DNA of 64,000 bases from Halorubrum lacusprofundi ATCC 49239 (GCF_000022205.1 NC_012029.1:2356001-2420000), one strand, 5' to 3'. Counted from the first letter of the stretch, positions 34,949 through 44,177 are shown. Made by a program: numbers and translations. The notes: generated by a model not told the origin, from the sequence alone.

Positions 34949-35120
34949 TGTTGGACCTCCTAACGGAGTAGTCTTACCGAAATTTGCTCCGTGCGAGTGA
35001 TAAAGTTGCTGTTATACTGGCGGGAGGCGTCCGCGGGCGAGGCGGCGATGCCGGCGACGTGCCGAGAGTGGTGCCCGGTCCGACGCCGCTTTAGGGTTCA
35101 CTGCCGTAGGTCGCGTCATC

Positions 35121-35615
35121 ATGGGATACGCGTGCCCGGTGTGCGAGACGCCCCAGCGCGACGGTGAACACCTCGCGCATCACCTCGCGTTCACGGCGAT
35201 GTTACACGGCGGCGACCACGAGGTATGGCTCGACGACCGCGTCACTGACTGGAGCGACCGGGAGCCCGCGGGGCTCGCGGCCGAGGTGACGCCCCACGCC
35301 GAGGACGCCGAGTACCACGAGGTGTTCGAGGATACTGTCGGCCACGGGCGGCCCGACGTCGACCTTGGAGCGCACGACCACGCCGGCCACGACCACAGCA
35401 CCGGCCGCAACCGTGCCGCGTCGGATAGGCCGGGCGCGGGCGATGCAGCCGGCGAGACCGATCCGGAGGTGGCCGCCGCGATCCGCGAGGCCCGAGAGAT
35501 GGCGCGGGAGGTGGGCGACGGCGACGATGGCACGAGCGTCGAAAGCGACGCGGGCGGCAACGACGGCGAGACCGATTCCGCCGCCAGCGACGACCCCGAG
35601 AACCCGTCCGCGTAA
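35121..35615 (+). CDS. Zinc-motif protein, DUF5810-like
   Basis: A 164-residue protein starting MGYACPVCETPQRDGEHLAHH: a CxxC with two downstream His residues suggests a C2H2-type zinc site. The region to about residue 70 (FTAMLHGGDHEVWLDDRV) is the conserved DUF5810 core; the rest is a His/Asp-rich and then acidic low-complexity tail with a helix EVAAAIREAREMAREVG. Followed 36 bp later by the DUF5809-type gene, a pair that is commonly adjacent in haloarchaea. Function unknown. Confidence 0.82.
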   Translation: MGYACPVCETPQRDGEHLAHHLAFTAMLHGGDHEVWLDDRVTDWSDREPAGLAAEVTPHAEDAEYHEVFEDTVGHGRPDVDLGAHDHAGHDHSTGRNRAASDRPGAGDAAGETDPEVAAAIREAREMAREVGDGDDGTSVESDAGGNDGETDSAASDDPENPSA

Positions 35616-35651
35616 CGGAACGCCCTTTTTAGTCGACGGCGAACGACGGGT

Positions 35652-36089
35652 ATGGAGACCAGAGGGACGTTCGCCCCGGAGACCCGCGCCGACGCGCTCG
35701 AGTACTACGAGGAGGTCGGGCCGGTCGCGCAGGTCGTCGTCCGCGAGGCGACGAAGGCGATGTCGTTCGGCGCTGACGAGTACGACGAGCGGGTCACGCC
35801 CGAGGTGATCCGGACCGCGCGCGACGCGACCTTCGCCGAGATGCTCGTGGTCCACGTCGGCGAGGAAGGGGAGTTCGACGACTGGCTCGCCGAAAGCGAA
35901 TTCGACGAGGACGATGTCGTCCGGATCGGGTCCGACAACGTCGACAACGTGGTGTGGCACCCGATCCCCTTCGCCGACACCGTTATCGCAGCGACGTATC
36001 AGGAGGAGCCCGACGCGGCTGCCAGCACCCTCCGCCGGAACGCGTTCGGCCGAGTGTACCGCGAAGAGTTCTACGAGTCCGGCCGGTAG
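35652..36089 (+). CDS. DUF5809-like protein
   Basis: A 145-residue soluble protein starting METRGTFAPETRADALEYYEEVGP. Notable segments are VVREATKAMSFGADEYDERV, DATFAEMLVVHVG, NVDNVVWHPIPFADTVIAATY and the end NAFGRVYREEF, matching the haloarchaeal DUF5809 family that accompanies DUF5810 proteins. No catalytic motif is visible. A TATA-like CTTTTTAG near 35624-35631 suggests its own leaderless transcript. Confidence 0.82.
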   Translation: METRGTFAPETRADALEYYEEVGPVAQVVVREATKAMSFGADEYDERVTPEVIRTARDATFAEMLVVHVGEEGEFDDWLAESEFDEDDVVRIGSDNVDNVVWHPIPFADTVIAATYQEEPDAAASTLRRNAFGRVYREEFYESGR

Positions 36090-36415
36090 TCAGTTATAGC
36101 GGAACGGCTGCCGCTTTCAGGTGAGAAAACGAGAGAAGTCGAAGCCGCGGAGGGGTTATCGCCAGCTCCCGCGAAATCGTCGGCGTCCTCTGGGCTCACC
36201 GGCGCGTGCTCCTCGTAGTTCGCGCCGCCCGAGAGCGGTACCCCGCCGAGCGCCTGCGCGCGCCCGGCGATCACGTCGGCGCCCTCCTCGAGGTCAATCG
36301 CAATTCAATATACTGAAAATACTTTTTGTATATTTAAAATAGACCAGTGACATCACCGTCGGCTCCGCCTGCGAAGGGAAACGTCTTAATGGACTACGCG
36401 CGCAGTTCATGGTGT
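36090..36415. other. 326-bp gap with a gene remnant and an AT-rich promoter zone
   Basis: Bases 36130-36304 hold a minus-strand Dps-like remnant (listed separately). Bases 36300-36345 are AT-rich, with arms ATATAC (36308-36313) and GTATAT (36328-36333). CTTAATG near 36385-36391 is the TATA-like element placed correctly for the HEAT-repeat gene starting at 36416. Confidence 0.55.
36130..36304 (-). pseudogene. Remnant of a Dps/ferritin-like (DpsA) gene
   Basis: Minus-strand translation from 36304 reads IAIDLEEGADVIAGRAQALGG and continues VPLSGGANYEEHAPVSPEDADDF. This matches the middle of haloarchaeal Dps proteins, where the helix with (A/E)RxQALGGVP precedes an APV(S/T)xED loop. Upstream is an immediate stop (TGA at 36305-36307) and no start; downstream the sequence loses the family pattern after about 50 residues. 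So roughly a quarter of the gene survives. An intact copy may exist elsewhere in the genome. Confidence 0.5.
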
Positions 36416-37789
36416 ATGAGCAACGGCGACGACGACCCGGCCGACGCCTCCGGAGAGGCCGACGCCGCGGACGACGCGGAGGAGGCGGGCGGCGCCGGCG
36501 AGTCGACGGATGCGGCCGCCGCGCCCACGCTTCCCGACGAAGCGACCGAGGAGTCCTTGAACGAGTACCTCGACGAGATCGCGGAGCGCCTCGACGACGC
36601 CGAGACCGAAGCGGACCTCGACGATATCGACGCGCTCCTCGACGACGCCGAAGACGGGCTCGACGAGGCCGACCTCCCCGAGCCGGACGAGGACGACGAG
36701 GACGCCGACGACCCGCGCGGCGACCTCGAAGACCGGATCGCGGAGCTCCGTGACGGCGTCGAGGAGGCCCGTGGCCCCTACGCCGAGGACGTGATCGATG
36801 CGATCGAGGCCGCCGCGTCGACGCTCGAAGACACCGAATGGACCGCAGACGGGCGCGACGACGCCGCCGACGCTGTCGACGCCTTCGTCGAGGAGGCGTC
36901 CGAGTCGGTCGCGGTCGACGCGTTCCCCGAACACGACGACCTCGACGAGCTGATCGCCGCGCTCGACGCGGTCGCCGAAGCGGTCGCTGACGCGGATCTC
37001 GATCCCGACGCCGACGCCGAGACGATCGCAGCCCTGATCGACGCGACGGACGGGCTCGAAGCGGGCCTCGACGACGCCGAGGAGTGGGACGACCTCGAGA
37101 CTCACGAGCAGCTCCGCGCGCAGGGGTACTACGACGTGCTCGGCCACTACAAGGACTTCCCGGTCGAGTGGTCCGCGCTGAAGGAACACGAGGCGCGCGG
37201 CAACGTCGACATGATCCTGCTCGCGCTCAACTCGCTGGAATCCGACTTCATGGAGCGCCACTGCCTCGAAGCGTTCGAACGCATGGGCAAACGCGGAAAG
37301 ACCGAGGCCTCCCTGGAGGAGCTTCTCGGCCGCGCGGAGAAGCGTGATCAGTTCGCGATCCGTATCCTCGGCAAGATGGCGGCCGAAGAGGCGACCGAGA
37401 CGCTCGTCGAGTTCGTCTCGGAGGACTCGAACCCGCAGCTCCAGAAGATCGTGTTCAAGGCTCTCGGCGAGATCGGCGCCGCGGAGGCGGTCCAGCCGCT
37501 CGCGGACCAGCTCGATCCCGAGGGGGACACCGAGGACCTCGTGCGCCCCCACGCCGCCCGTGCGCTCGGACTCATTGGCGACACCCGCGCGATCGACCCC
37601 CTCGCCGACGCGCTCGCCGAGGACGATTCCGACGACGTCCGCGCCGCCGCCGGCTGGGCGCTCCGCCAGATCGGCACGCGCGAAGCGATCGAAACGGTCG
37701 CCGAGTACGCGGACGAGCACTCCTTCATCGTCTCCACCGAGGCCGAGAAGGCCGAGCAGTCCCTCGACGCGGCGTCGGCGACCGCCTGA
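36416..37789 (+). CDS. HEAT-repeat (PBS-lyase type) protein with a long acidic N-terminal half
   Basis: A 457-residue protein starting MSNGDDDPAD, 25 nt after a TATA-like CTTAATG. Residues 1-245 are extremely acidic and rich in Ala/Asp/Glu with helical periodicity (LDDAETEADLDDIDALLDDA repeated in variants), a probable coiled coil. Residues 265-445 are HEAT repeats of about 30 residues: AIRILGKMAAEEATETLVEF, VFKALGEIGAAEAVQPLADQL, AARALGLIGDTRAIDPLADAL and AAGWALRQIGTREAIETVAEY. A scaffold or protein-binding role is likely; no enzymatic residues. Confidence 0.87.
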   Translation: MSNGDDDPADASGEADAADDAEEAGGAGESTDAAAAPTLPDEATEESLNEYLDEIAERLDDAETEADLDDIDALLDDAEDGLDEADLPEPDEDDEDADDPRGDLEDRIAELRDGVEEARGPYAEDVIDAIEAAASTLEDTEWTADGRDDAADAVDAFVEEASESVAVDAFPEHDDLDELIAALDAVAEAVADADLDPDADAETIAALIDATDGLEAGLDDAEEWDDLETHEQLRAQGYYDVLGHYKDFPVEWSALKEHEARGNVDMILLALNSLESDFMERHCLEAFERMGKRGKTEASLEELLGRAEKRDQFAIRILGKMAAEEATETLVEFVSEDSNPQLQKIVFKALGEIGAAEAVQPLADQLDPEGDTEDLVRPHAARALGLIGDTRAIDPLADALAEDDSDDVRAAAGWALRQIGTREAIETVAEYADEHSFIVSTEAEKAEQSLDAASATA

Positions 37790-37823
37790 CGCCGACCGCG
37801 GTTCGACCGACCATTCTTATCTA

Positions 37824-39584
37824 ATGCCGCGGGCACGGTCCCCCGTGTCGCCCGCATCCTCCCGTGCCGCAAGCGACTCGACCGCGAGCGTCACCGCCGT
37901 CGCGCTCGGGCTGCTCGTCCTAACGACCGTCGCGCCGGTCGCAGCCGTGGGTGACGCCGGGACCGGCTCAGGGGTCGCTGGGGTCGACCCGGAAGGCGCC
38001 GTCGCGCAGTCGAACGACGGGACGGAGAACCGGACGCTCGTGGCGGAGCAGCCGCGGATCCTCGAGCTGTTCCCGAACCCGACGGCGGCGGAGAACCGCG
38101 GCGAGTACCTCGTCGTCCGGCTCCCCGAGCGCGGGAATTGGTCGCTCTCCGACGGCTACTACGAGGCGGCGGTCCCAGCGAACGCGAGCGGTGTCGTCGC
38201 GCTCTCGATGGATCCCGCGAACACGACGCCACTGCTCGACGACGAGACTGCGGTCGCCGGCAGCGGCGGCACCGGCGAACCGGAGCTCCGCGTGCTCGAC
38301 GGCTACTTCCCGCTTGCCGCCTCCGGCGACCGGATCGAGCTTCGCCGAAATGGGACGGCAGTCGCCGTGGTCGACTACGACCGCGCGCCCGAGGGGCATC
38401 GCTGGCGCGCGGACTGGGGCGAGTGGCGACCGCGAGGGTACGACCCGCGGCCCGTGGTCAGAACGGAGAACGCGACCGTGACGCCGTTCGTGCTGCCGGA
38501 CAGTCCAGAGATTCCGGTCGAGCCGCTCCGCGCGGCCGACGACCGCCTGCTGCTCGCCGGTTATACGCTCGGATCGGAGCGTGTCGCTGACTTGCTGGTC
38601 GCGGCCGCCGACCGCGGCGTCGAGGTGCGGGTCCTCATCGAGGGCTCACCGGTCGGTGGGTTCTCCGCGCGGAGCGCCCGGCTCCTTGATCGGATCGTGG
38701 CCGCCGGCGTCGAGGTTCGCGTGCTCGACGGCAACCCTGAACGGTTCCGCTTTCACCACGCGAAGTATGCCGTCGCCGACGACCGCGCGATTGTGCTCAC
38801 GGAGAACTGGAAGGCGTCCGGGACGGGCGGGCGAACCAACCGCGGGTGGGGCGTCGTCACCGGAACATCGCGATCCTCGACCGACGACGGAGCGGTCGCG
38901 AACGACCTCGCCGCCCTCTTCCGCGAGGACGCCGCGGCGTCCGACGCTCGGTCGTGGTCGTCGTTCCGGAACGACACCGAGTTCCACGAATCGGGGACGG
39001 CGAACGAGTCGTACCCGACGCGATTCGAGCCGCCGGCGGCGACGACGGCGGATGTCGAACTCCTGACGACCCCAGGCAACGCCGCCGATCGCTTGGTCGC
39101 GCGGATCGACGCCGCCGACGACCGCGTGCTGGGCGTGGTCCCACGGACCGGCGGGCCGGATAACCGGATCGTCCGCGCACTCCGGCGGGCCGCCGAGCGC
39201 GGCGTCGACGTTCATCTCCTGTTGTCCAGCGCGTGGTACGACCGCGAGGAGAACCGCGCGCTGGTCGACGAGCTCGCCGACGAGCCGATTGAGGTGGCCG
39301 TCTCCCAACCGCGAGGCCGATTCGGGAAGATTCACGCGAAGGGGCTCGTCGTCGACGACACAGCCGTCGTCGGAAGCCTCAACTGGAACGAGGGCGCGGC
39401 GACGGAGAACAGAGAGGTATTGCTCGCGGTCGAGGACGGATCGGTGGCGGACTTCTACGCCCGCGCGTACGCGGCGGACTGGCGCGGTGGCGGGGTCCAC
39501 CTGCCGATCGGGTTGCTCGGCGGATTAGGAGTCGCTCTCGCGGGAGCGGGGGTCATCGCGCGCCGGGAGGTGGCGTTCGTGTGA
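37824..39584 (+). CDS. Exported phospholipase D-like protein, membrane-anchored
   Basis: A 586-residue protein. N-terminal signal segment with a hydrophobic core (VTAVALGLLVLTTVAPVAAVG), a lamin-tail-like beta domain (about 70-190: EYLVVRLPERGNWSLSDGYYE) and two PLD domains with intact HxKx4D motifs at His312/Lys314 (HAKYAVAD) and His504/Lys506 (HAKGLVVD), the latter followed by GSLNWNEG. A C-terminal hydrophobic helix (LLGGLGVALAGAGVIA) and basic tail would anchor it. Predicted to act outside the cell on phosphodiesters: lipids or nucleic acids. Longer upstream frame overlaps the HEAT gene and is rejected. Confidence 0.88.
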   Translation: MPRARSPVSPASSRAASDSTASVTAVALGLLVLTTVAPVAAVGDAGTGSGVAGVDPEGAVAQSNDGTENRTLVAEQPRILELFPNPTAAENRGEYLVVRLPERGNWSLSDGYYEAAVPANASGVVALSMDPANTTPLLDDETAVAGSGGTGEPELRVLDGYFPLAASGDRIELRRNGTAVAVVDYDRAPEGHRWRADWGEWRPRGYDPRPVVRTENATVTPFVLPDSPEIPVEPLRAADDRLLLAGYTLGSERVADLLVAAADRGVEVRVLIEGSPVGGFSARSARLLDRIVAAGVEVRVLDGNPERFRFHHAKYAVADDRAIVLTENWKASGTGGRTNRGWGVVTGTSRSSTDDGAVANDLAALFREDAAASDARSWSSFRNDTEFHESGTANESYPTRFEPPAATTADVELLTTPGNAADRLVARIDAADDRVLGVVPRTGGPDNRIVRALRRAAERGVDVHLLLSSAWYDREENRALVDELADEPIEVAVSQPRGRFGKIHAKGLVVDDTAVVGSLNWNEGAATENREVLLAVEDGSVADFYARAYAADWRGGGVHLPIGLLGGLGVALAGAGVIARREVAFV

Positions 39585-39620
39585 GGCGACGCGGCGACCG
39601 AACGGGCGTTCGGGTCCGCG

Positions 39621-41567
39621 TCAGTCGTCGATCGCGACCGTCGACGAGAGCGCCTCGTCGATCTCCGCGTCGGCCATCTTCTCGACGAGCGTCTCGATAA
39701 CGGCGCTACGGCGGCCCTTCACGAACTTGATCGAACCGACGACGAGGTGACCGCCGCCCGAGACGCCCGCTTCGGGAAGTTCCTCGTTCAGTTCGGTCAC
39801 CATGTTCGGGATGTCGAGCCGAACGCCATCGGAGCGAAGCACGCAGAAATCGGGACCGTAGCCGATGGTGATGACGGGGTCACCGGTTTCCTTGACGCGA
39901 GTGTCGTGGAGCTCGCCGGTCGTCTTCCCGGGCGCGGGGTAGGTGAACCGGTGGGCGTACTCGTCGAGGTCGATGCGGTAGAGGTGCGCGCCGGAGGCGA
40001 GCCGCTCGTGTTCGACGTGGTCGTCGACGGCGTCGAGCTGGCGTTGCACGTCGCGGTCGGCTCGCTCGGAGAGGAACTCGACCAGCTCCTCGTGGCGTGC
40101 TTCGTCCTCACAGCCCACGTTGAGGGCGTCGTTGACGAGGGTCTTCCCCTCGGAGTAGCGCAGCCAGTGGGCGGCGTAGTCGAGCGCTTCGCCGATGTCG
40201 AGCAGGTCGGACTCGTCGTAGCCGGCGCCCTCGGCGAGCGCGACGTAGTCGTCCATCGTCTCCGCCTTCGAGCGGTCGGAGAGCCCGGCGACCGCCGGGA
40301 CGTGTTCGAGTTCGCCCGTGATCGACGGGTCGATCAGCCGGGCGAGTTCGACGCACATCATCCCCGTGGTGACTCGGTAATCCTCGTCGTGGAGGTACGG
40401 GTTGACGTGGGCGTCGAGGAGCGGTTCGACGGCCTCGGGATCGGGGTGGTGGTGGTCGACGACTGCGATGGGGATGTCGTAGTGCGCGAGGTTCTCGTAG
40501 GCGGGCACGTCCTCCTCGGTCGAACCGTTGTCGAGCATCAGTAGGAAGGGGAGCTTCTGGCCGTGGCGGGCACGCCCCTCCAGCGCGAAGTTCAGATCGC
40601 GGGTCACGTCCTCCATCTCGTAGTACGGCGCCTTGCTCGGGAGCCGCTTGAACAGGTGTTGGGCCGCGTCCGGGTCCTCGTGGACATCGCAGACGAAGTT
40701 CTCCAAGGCGAGCTGGACTGGGATCGCGGCACACATCCCGTCGCCGTCGGCGTGGTGTCGGACGCGGATCGGACGGCCGGCGAGCACGGTGCGGCGGAGC
40801 AGCCGCGCCAGTTCCCGGAGGTCGTCGTGGATCGGCTCGAACGCCTCCCACTCGACGAGCGGGTCGACGTCGGCGGGCTCGGCGCGCTCGTCGAGAGCCG
40901 CCTCGAAGCGCTCGCGGGCTTCGGCCGCTCGCCCCTCGGGGAGCCGCTTCAGCGAGTCGACCTCCAGCTGGAGAGCGTTCTCGCGGGTCTCAACCGTCCC
41001 GCTGACGTGGACCATGTCGCCGACCTCGACCTCGGGGTACGCGCGGACGCCGGCCTCCTCGAAGGCGGCACACGAGACGACGCCGGAGGCGTCCGCGACG
41101 GCGAAGATCGTCGGCCCACCTGTCTGTTTCGCCTGCACGACCTCTCCTTCGACGGTGACCTCGTCGCCGGGCGTGAGCCCGCGGACGCGGGAGACGGTCG
41201 GCTCGTGGACGACCGTCTCCGTGCGGTAGTCGTCGAGGTTCTCGTCGTCGAACGCCACGTCGCCGTTCTCCTTCACCTCGGTCAGCCGGACCACCAGTCG
41301 GTCGCCGACGGCGTAGTCACCGTCGAGATTCGACTCGTGGACGAGCCCCGAGAGGGCGTCCGAGACGTCGACGAAGATGCCGTAGTCGACGACGCAGTTG
41401 ACTTCAGCGTGGTACAGCGCATCGACTTCGGCGTCTTCAAGGGTGCAGTCCGATGCCAGATCGTAGACAGTCGGCCGGTCGTCAGCCGCCCCCTCCGCCG
41501 TGTCGGCGTCGGGTTCGGGGCTCGAATCGCCCCGCGTGCCGGAATCCCCGGCGGTGTTATCGCTCAT
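39621..41567 (-). CDS. DHH-family phosphoesterase, RecJ-like, with S1 and OB domains
   Basis: A 648-residue protein. After an acidic start comes an S1 RNA-binding domain (about 45-120: CVVDYGIFVDVSDALSGLVHESN), an OB-fold domain (130-215: VTVEGEVVQAKQTGGPTIFAVADASG), then the DHH domain with RVRHHADGDGMCAA, MLDNGSTEEDVPA and AVVDHHHPDPEAV, and a C-terminal DHHA1 domain ending SGGGHLVVGSIKFVKG. This is the archaeal RecJ-like/nanoRNase group, related to GAN and aRecJ nucleases; single-strand DNA or RNA exonuclease activity is expected. Confidence 0.92.
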   Translation of the reverse strand: MSDNTAGDSGTRGDSSPEPDADTAEGAADDRPTVYDLASDCTLEDAEVDALYHAEVNCVVDYGIFVDVSDALSGLVHESNLDGDYAVGDRLVVRLTEVKENGDVAFDDENLDDYRTETVVHEPTVSRVRGLTPGDEVTVEGEVVQAKQTGGPTIFAVADASGVVSCAAFEEAGVRAYPEVEVGDMVHVSGTVETRENALQLEVDSLKRLPEGRAAEARERFEAALDERAEPADVDPLVEWEAFEPIHDDLRELARLLRRTVLAGRPIRVRHHADGDGMCAAIPVQLALENFVCDVHEDPDAAQHLFKRLPSKAPYYEMEDVTRDLNFALEGRARHGQKLPFLLMLDNGSTEEDVPAYENLAHYDIPIAVVDHHHPDPEAVEPLLDAHVNPYLHDEDYRVTTGMMCVELARLIDPSITGELEHVPAVAGLSDRSKAETMDDYVALAEGAGYDESDLLDIGEALDYAAHWLRYSEGKTLVNDALNVGCEDEARHEELVEFLSERADRDVQRQLDAVDDHVEHERLASGAHLYRIDLDEYAHRFTYPAPGKTTGELHDTRVKETGDPVITIGYGPDFCVLRSDGVRLDIPNMVTELNEELPEAGVSGGGHLVVGSIKFVKGRRSAVIETLVEKMADAEIDEALSSTVAIDD

Positions 41568-41717
41568 GGACGCTCATCGGGAACGGCCGGTGTTAAGCTT
41601 GTTCTCTCGCGTCTCCGGCGCCGACGGGAGCGTGGCTCCGGCGGCGTTTCCAGCGGAGCGACGGGGCCTTCTCCGCGGTCCGGAATCCATATGGGGCGAC
41701 GGCACCTCCGCTCGCGT

Positions 41718-42239
41718 ATGCGACTGTTCCGCTCGGACGAACTCCTCGGGATCGCCCGGGAGACCATGGAGTTCGTCCTCGAGGCGAGCGAGGAGAGCCA
41801 CCCCGACGAGTACATGGGGTTCCTCCGCACGGACGACGCCCGGAAGCTCGACCTCGACCGGGACGGGCAGGTGATAACCGATGTGCTCGTCATCCCGGGT
41901 ACGGAATCGAACCCGACGAGTGCCAGCGTCCGCACCCACATGAAGCCGAACGACATGCGGGCGGTCGGCTCGGTCCACTCCCATCCGAACGGTGCGCTCC
42001 GGCCGAGCGACGCTGACCTCGCGACGTTTGGACAGGGACAGATCCATATCATCGTCGGCGCTCCGTACGGGTGGGGCGACTGGAAGGCATTCGACAACGA
42101 GGGCCGACAGACGACCCTCGACGTGCTCGACGTGGAAGTGCCCGACGAGCACTTCTTCGATTTTACCCAGGAGGACATCGATCGCGAGATCGGCGAGGAA
42201 CGACGCGATGACGGTGGCTTCCTCTCGTGGTTCCGATGA
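41718..42239 (+). CDS. JAMM/MPN+ metalloprotease (SAMP deconjugase type)
   Basis: A 173-residue JAB1/MPN/Mov34 metalloenzyme. The complete zinc motif is visible: Glu31 in DEYMGFL, then [15 protein letters not shown] with His87, His89, Ser97 and Asp100. It closely resembles HvJAMM1 of Haloferax volcanii, which removes ubiquitin-like SAMPs from conjugated proteins. The start chosen at [11 protein letters not shown] is the family N terminus; the frame extends far upstream only as antisense of the DHH gene. Its TGA overlaps the ATG of ribL (ATGA), so they form one operon. Confidence 0.92.
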   Translation: MRLFRSDELLGIARETMEFVLEASEESHPDEYMGFLRTDDARKLDLDRDGQVITDVLVIPGTESNPTSASVRTHMKPNDMRAVGSVHSHPNGALRPSDADLATFGQGQIHIIVGAPYGWGDWKAFDNEGRQTTLDVLDVEVPDEHFFDFTQEDIDREIGEERRDDGGFLSWFR

Positions 42240-42697
42240 CGCGGGTCGTTGCACAGGGGACCTTCGACCTACTCCATCCCGGCCACGTCCATTATCTGGA
42301 AGACGCGGCGACGTACGGCGACGAGCTTCACGCCATCGTCGCCCGCCGCACCAACGTCACCCACAAGCCGGCACCGATCCTCTGTGCCGAACAGCGCCGC
42401 GACATGGTCGCGGCGCTCACCGCGGTCGACGAGGCCCATCTCGGCCACCCCGAGGACGTGTTCGTCCCCATCCAGCGGCTCGACCCCGACGTGATCGTGT
42501 TGGGATTCGACCAGCACCACGACGAGGCCGACATCGCCGCCGCGCTCGCAGAGCGCGGTATCGACTGCCGGGTTGAGCGCGCCTCGGGCCGCGATCCACG
42601 GTACGAGGACGAACTGCTCTCCAGCGGCGACATCGTCGATCGGATCCTGAAACAGCGCGGATCCGACTGCGACGGCGCCCGCGAGGGACAACGATAG
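42236..42697 (+). CDS. ribL: FAD synthase RibL (archaeal FMN adenylyltransferase)
   Basis: A 153-residue nucleotidyltransferase of the HIGH superfamily: [20 protein letters not shown] carries HPGH (14-17), [18 protein letters not shown] the second signature, and [12 protein letters not shown] the ribose/phosphate region. In Methanocaldococcus RibL converts FMN and CTP/ATP to FAD; archaea lack bacterial RibF. Length fits. Co-translated with the JAMM gene by ATGA overlap; no functional link between the two is evident. Confidence 0.93.
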   Translation: MTRVVAQGTFDLLHPGHVHYLEDAATYGDELHAIVARRTNVTHKPAPILCAEQRRDMVAALTAVDEAHLGHPEDVFVPIQRLDPDVIVLGFDQHHDEADIAAALAERGIDCRVERASGRDPRYEDELLSSGDIVDRILKQRGSDCDGAREGQR

Positions 42698-42773
42698 TGA
42701 TCCCACAGAGCGACGAACGCCACAATACGCCGAAGCGCGGAACCTATATGGGTCGGTTCCTAAAACCGTCCAA

Positions 42774-44177
42774 GTGACGATACCTGACCGATTCCCCGCG
42801 GTTCTCGCGGCGGCGGCGATGGGCGTGTACCTCCTGATCGTCGTCGGCGCTACCACCTCGCTCACGGAGGCGGCCGCGGCCTGCGGCGGCTGGCCCGCCT
42901 GTGGGAACGGCGCCGAGCTCCCGACGGCGACCGAGGGCTGGATCGCCCTCGGCCACCGGCTGCTCGCGGTCGTCGTGGGGGCCCTCGTTGCCCTCTCCGC
43001 CGTCCTTGCATGGCGCGACGGCGCGAGCCGTCGAATCCGGGCTGCGCTCACCGCCGCGCTGCTCGTGTACCCCGCGCAAGCCGGCGTGGGCGCGCTCGTC
43101 GCGGTGGGCAGCCTCCCGGCCGCGCTCGGCTCTCTTCACCTTCTCCTCGGCGTGGCCATCTTCGCGGCCGTGCTCGCCGGGCTCGCGTGGTGGCTGGAAG
43201 CCGAGACCGGCGACCCGGACGACGTTCCGGTCGACTTCCAGCCCGGGACTGACGACCTTCCGCCGGTCGAGGACGCCCCCGAACCGGATGTACCGACCGC
43301 AACGGTCCCCCGGCTGCGGGCGACTGCGGCGGCGTACTTCCGGCTGATGAAGCCGCGGCTGATGTGGCTGCTCTGTCTGGTCGCCGCCGCCGCGATGGCG
43401 CTGGCCGGCGGTTCCGGATTTACCCCCCGCATTGTGGCCGCGACGCTCGTCGGCGGCGCGCTCTCTATCGGCGCCTCCGGCACGTTCAACCACGTGCTCG
43501 AACGCGACGTGGACAAGCGGATGCAGCGCACGAACGACCGCCCGCTGGCGACCGACCTCGTGCCGGTGTCCCACGCGCTCGCGTTCGGGGGAACTCTCAC
43601 GCTCGTCTCGGTCGGTCTGTTCTGGACGGTAAATCCGCTGACAGCGGCGCTCGGACTGATCGCTATCGTGTTCTACAGCGTCGTGTACACCCTCATTCTG
43701 AAGCCGAACACGGTGCAAAACACCGTGATCGGCGGGGCCGCCGGCGCGCTCCCCGCCCTCATCGGCTGGGCCGCGGTGACCGGCGAAATCGGCGGCGGCG
43801 GGCTGTTGCTCGCACTGGTCATCTTCCTGTGGACGCCCGCGCACTTCTACAATCTCGCGTTGGCCTACAAGGACGACTACGAGCGCGGCGGCTTCCCGAT
43901 GATGCCCGTGGTTCGCGGGGAGACGACGACGCGCCGGCACATCGTCTGGTACCTCGGAGCGACGCTCGTCGCGGCGGTCGCACTCGCGGCGGTCGCAGAG
44001 CCGCTCGGCGCACTCTACGCCGTCGTGGGTGTCGCCGTCGGCGCCCTGTTCCTCTGGATGGTCGTCCGGCTCCACTACGAGCAGACTGAGGACGCGGCGT
44101 TCCGGGCGTTCCACGCGTCGAACGCCTACCTCGGCCTCCTGCTGTTCGCCGTCGTGTTCGACGCGCTCGTGGTCTGA
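42774..44177 (+). CDS. ctaB: Heme O synthase (CtaB) with an N-terminal CtaA/COX15-like domain
   Basis: A 467-residue membrane protein with GTG start 23 nt after a TATA-like CTATATG. Residues 1-140 contain four hydrophobic helices with a Cys-x4-Cys (CGGWPACGNG) and two lone His (GHRLLAV, LGSLHLLLG), as in heme A synthase half-domains. An acidic linker leads to the UbiA-type prenyltransferase (190-467): NHVLERDVDKRMQRTNDRPL has the first Asp-rich motif, YKDDYERGGFPMMP the second. It farnesylates heme b for terminal oxidases. It lies upstream of the ba3 oxidase operon, consistent with supplying its heme. Confidence 0.93.
   Translation: MTIPDRFPAVLAAAAMGVYLLIVVGATTSLTEAAAACGGWPACGNGAELPTATEGWIALGHRLLAVVVGALVALSAVLAWRDGASRRIRAALTAALLVYPAQAGVGALVAVGSLPAALGSLHLLLGVAIFAAVLAGLAWWLEAETGDPDDVPVDFQPGTDDLPPVEDAPEPDVPTATVPRLRATAAAYFRLMKPRLMWLLCLVAAAAMALAGGSGFTPRIVAATLVGGALSIGASGTFNHVLERDVDKRMQRTNDRPLATDLVPVSHALAFGGTLTLVSVGLFWTVNPLTAALGLIAIVFYSVVYTLILKPNTVQNTVIGGAAGALPALIGWAAVTGEIGGGGLLLALVIFLWTPAHFYNLALAYKDDYERGGFPMMPVVRGETTTRRHIVWYLGATLVAAVALAAVAEPLGALYAVVGVAVGALFLWMVVRLHYEQTEDAAFRAFHASNAYLGLLLFAVVFDALVV

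Noticed and set aside
40563-41717. N-terminal extension of the JAMM protease
   Set aside because: Runs antisense through the DHH gene; the family N terminus begins at 41718.
42744-44114. 456-codon open frame on the minus strand
   Set aside because: Antisense shadow of heme O synthase; Arg/Glu/Asp-rich with no recognisable domain.
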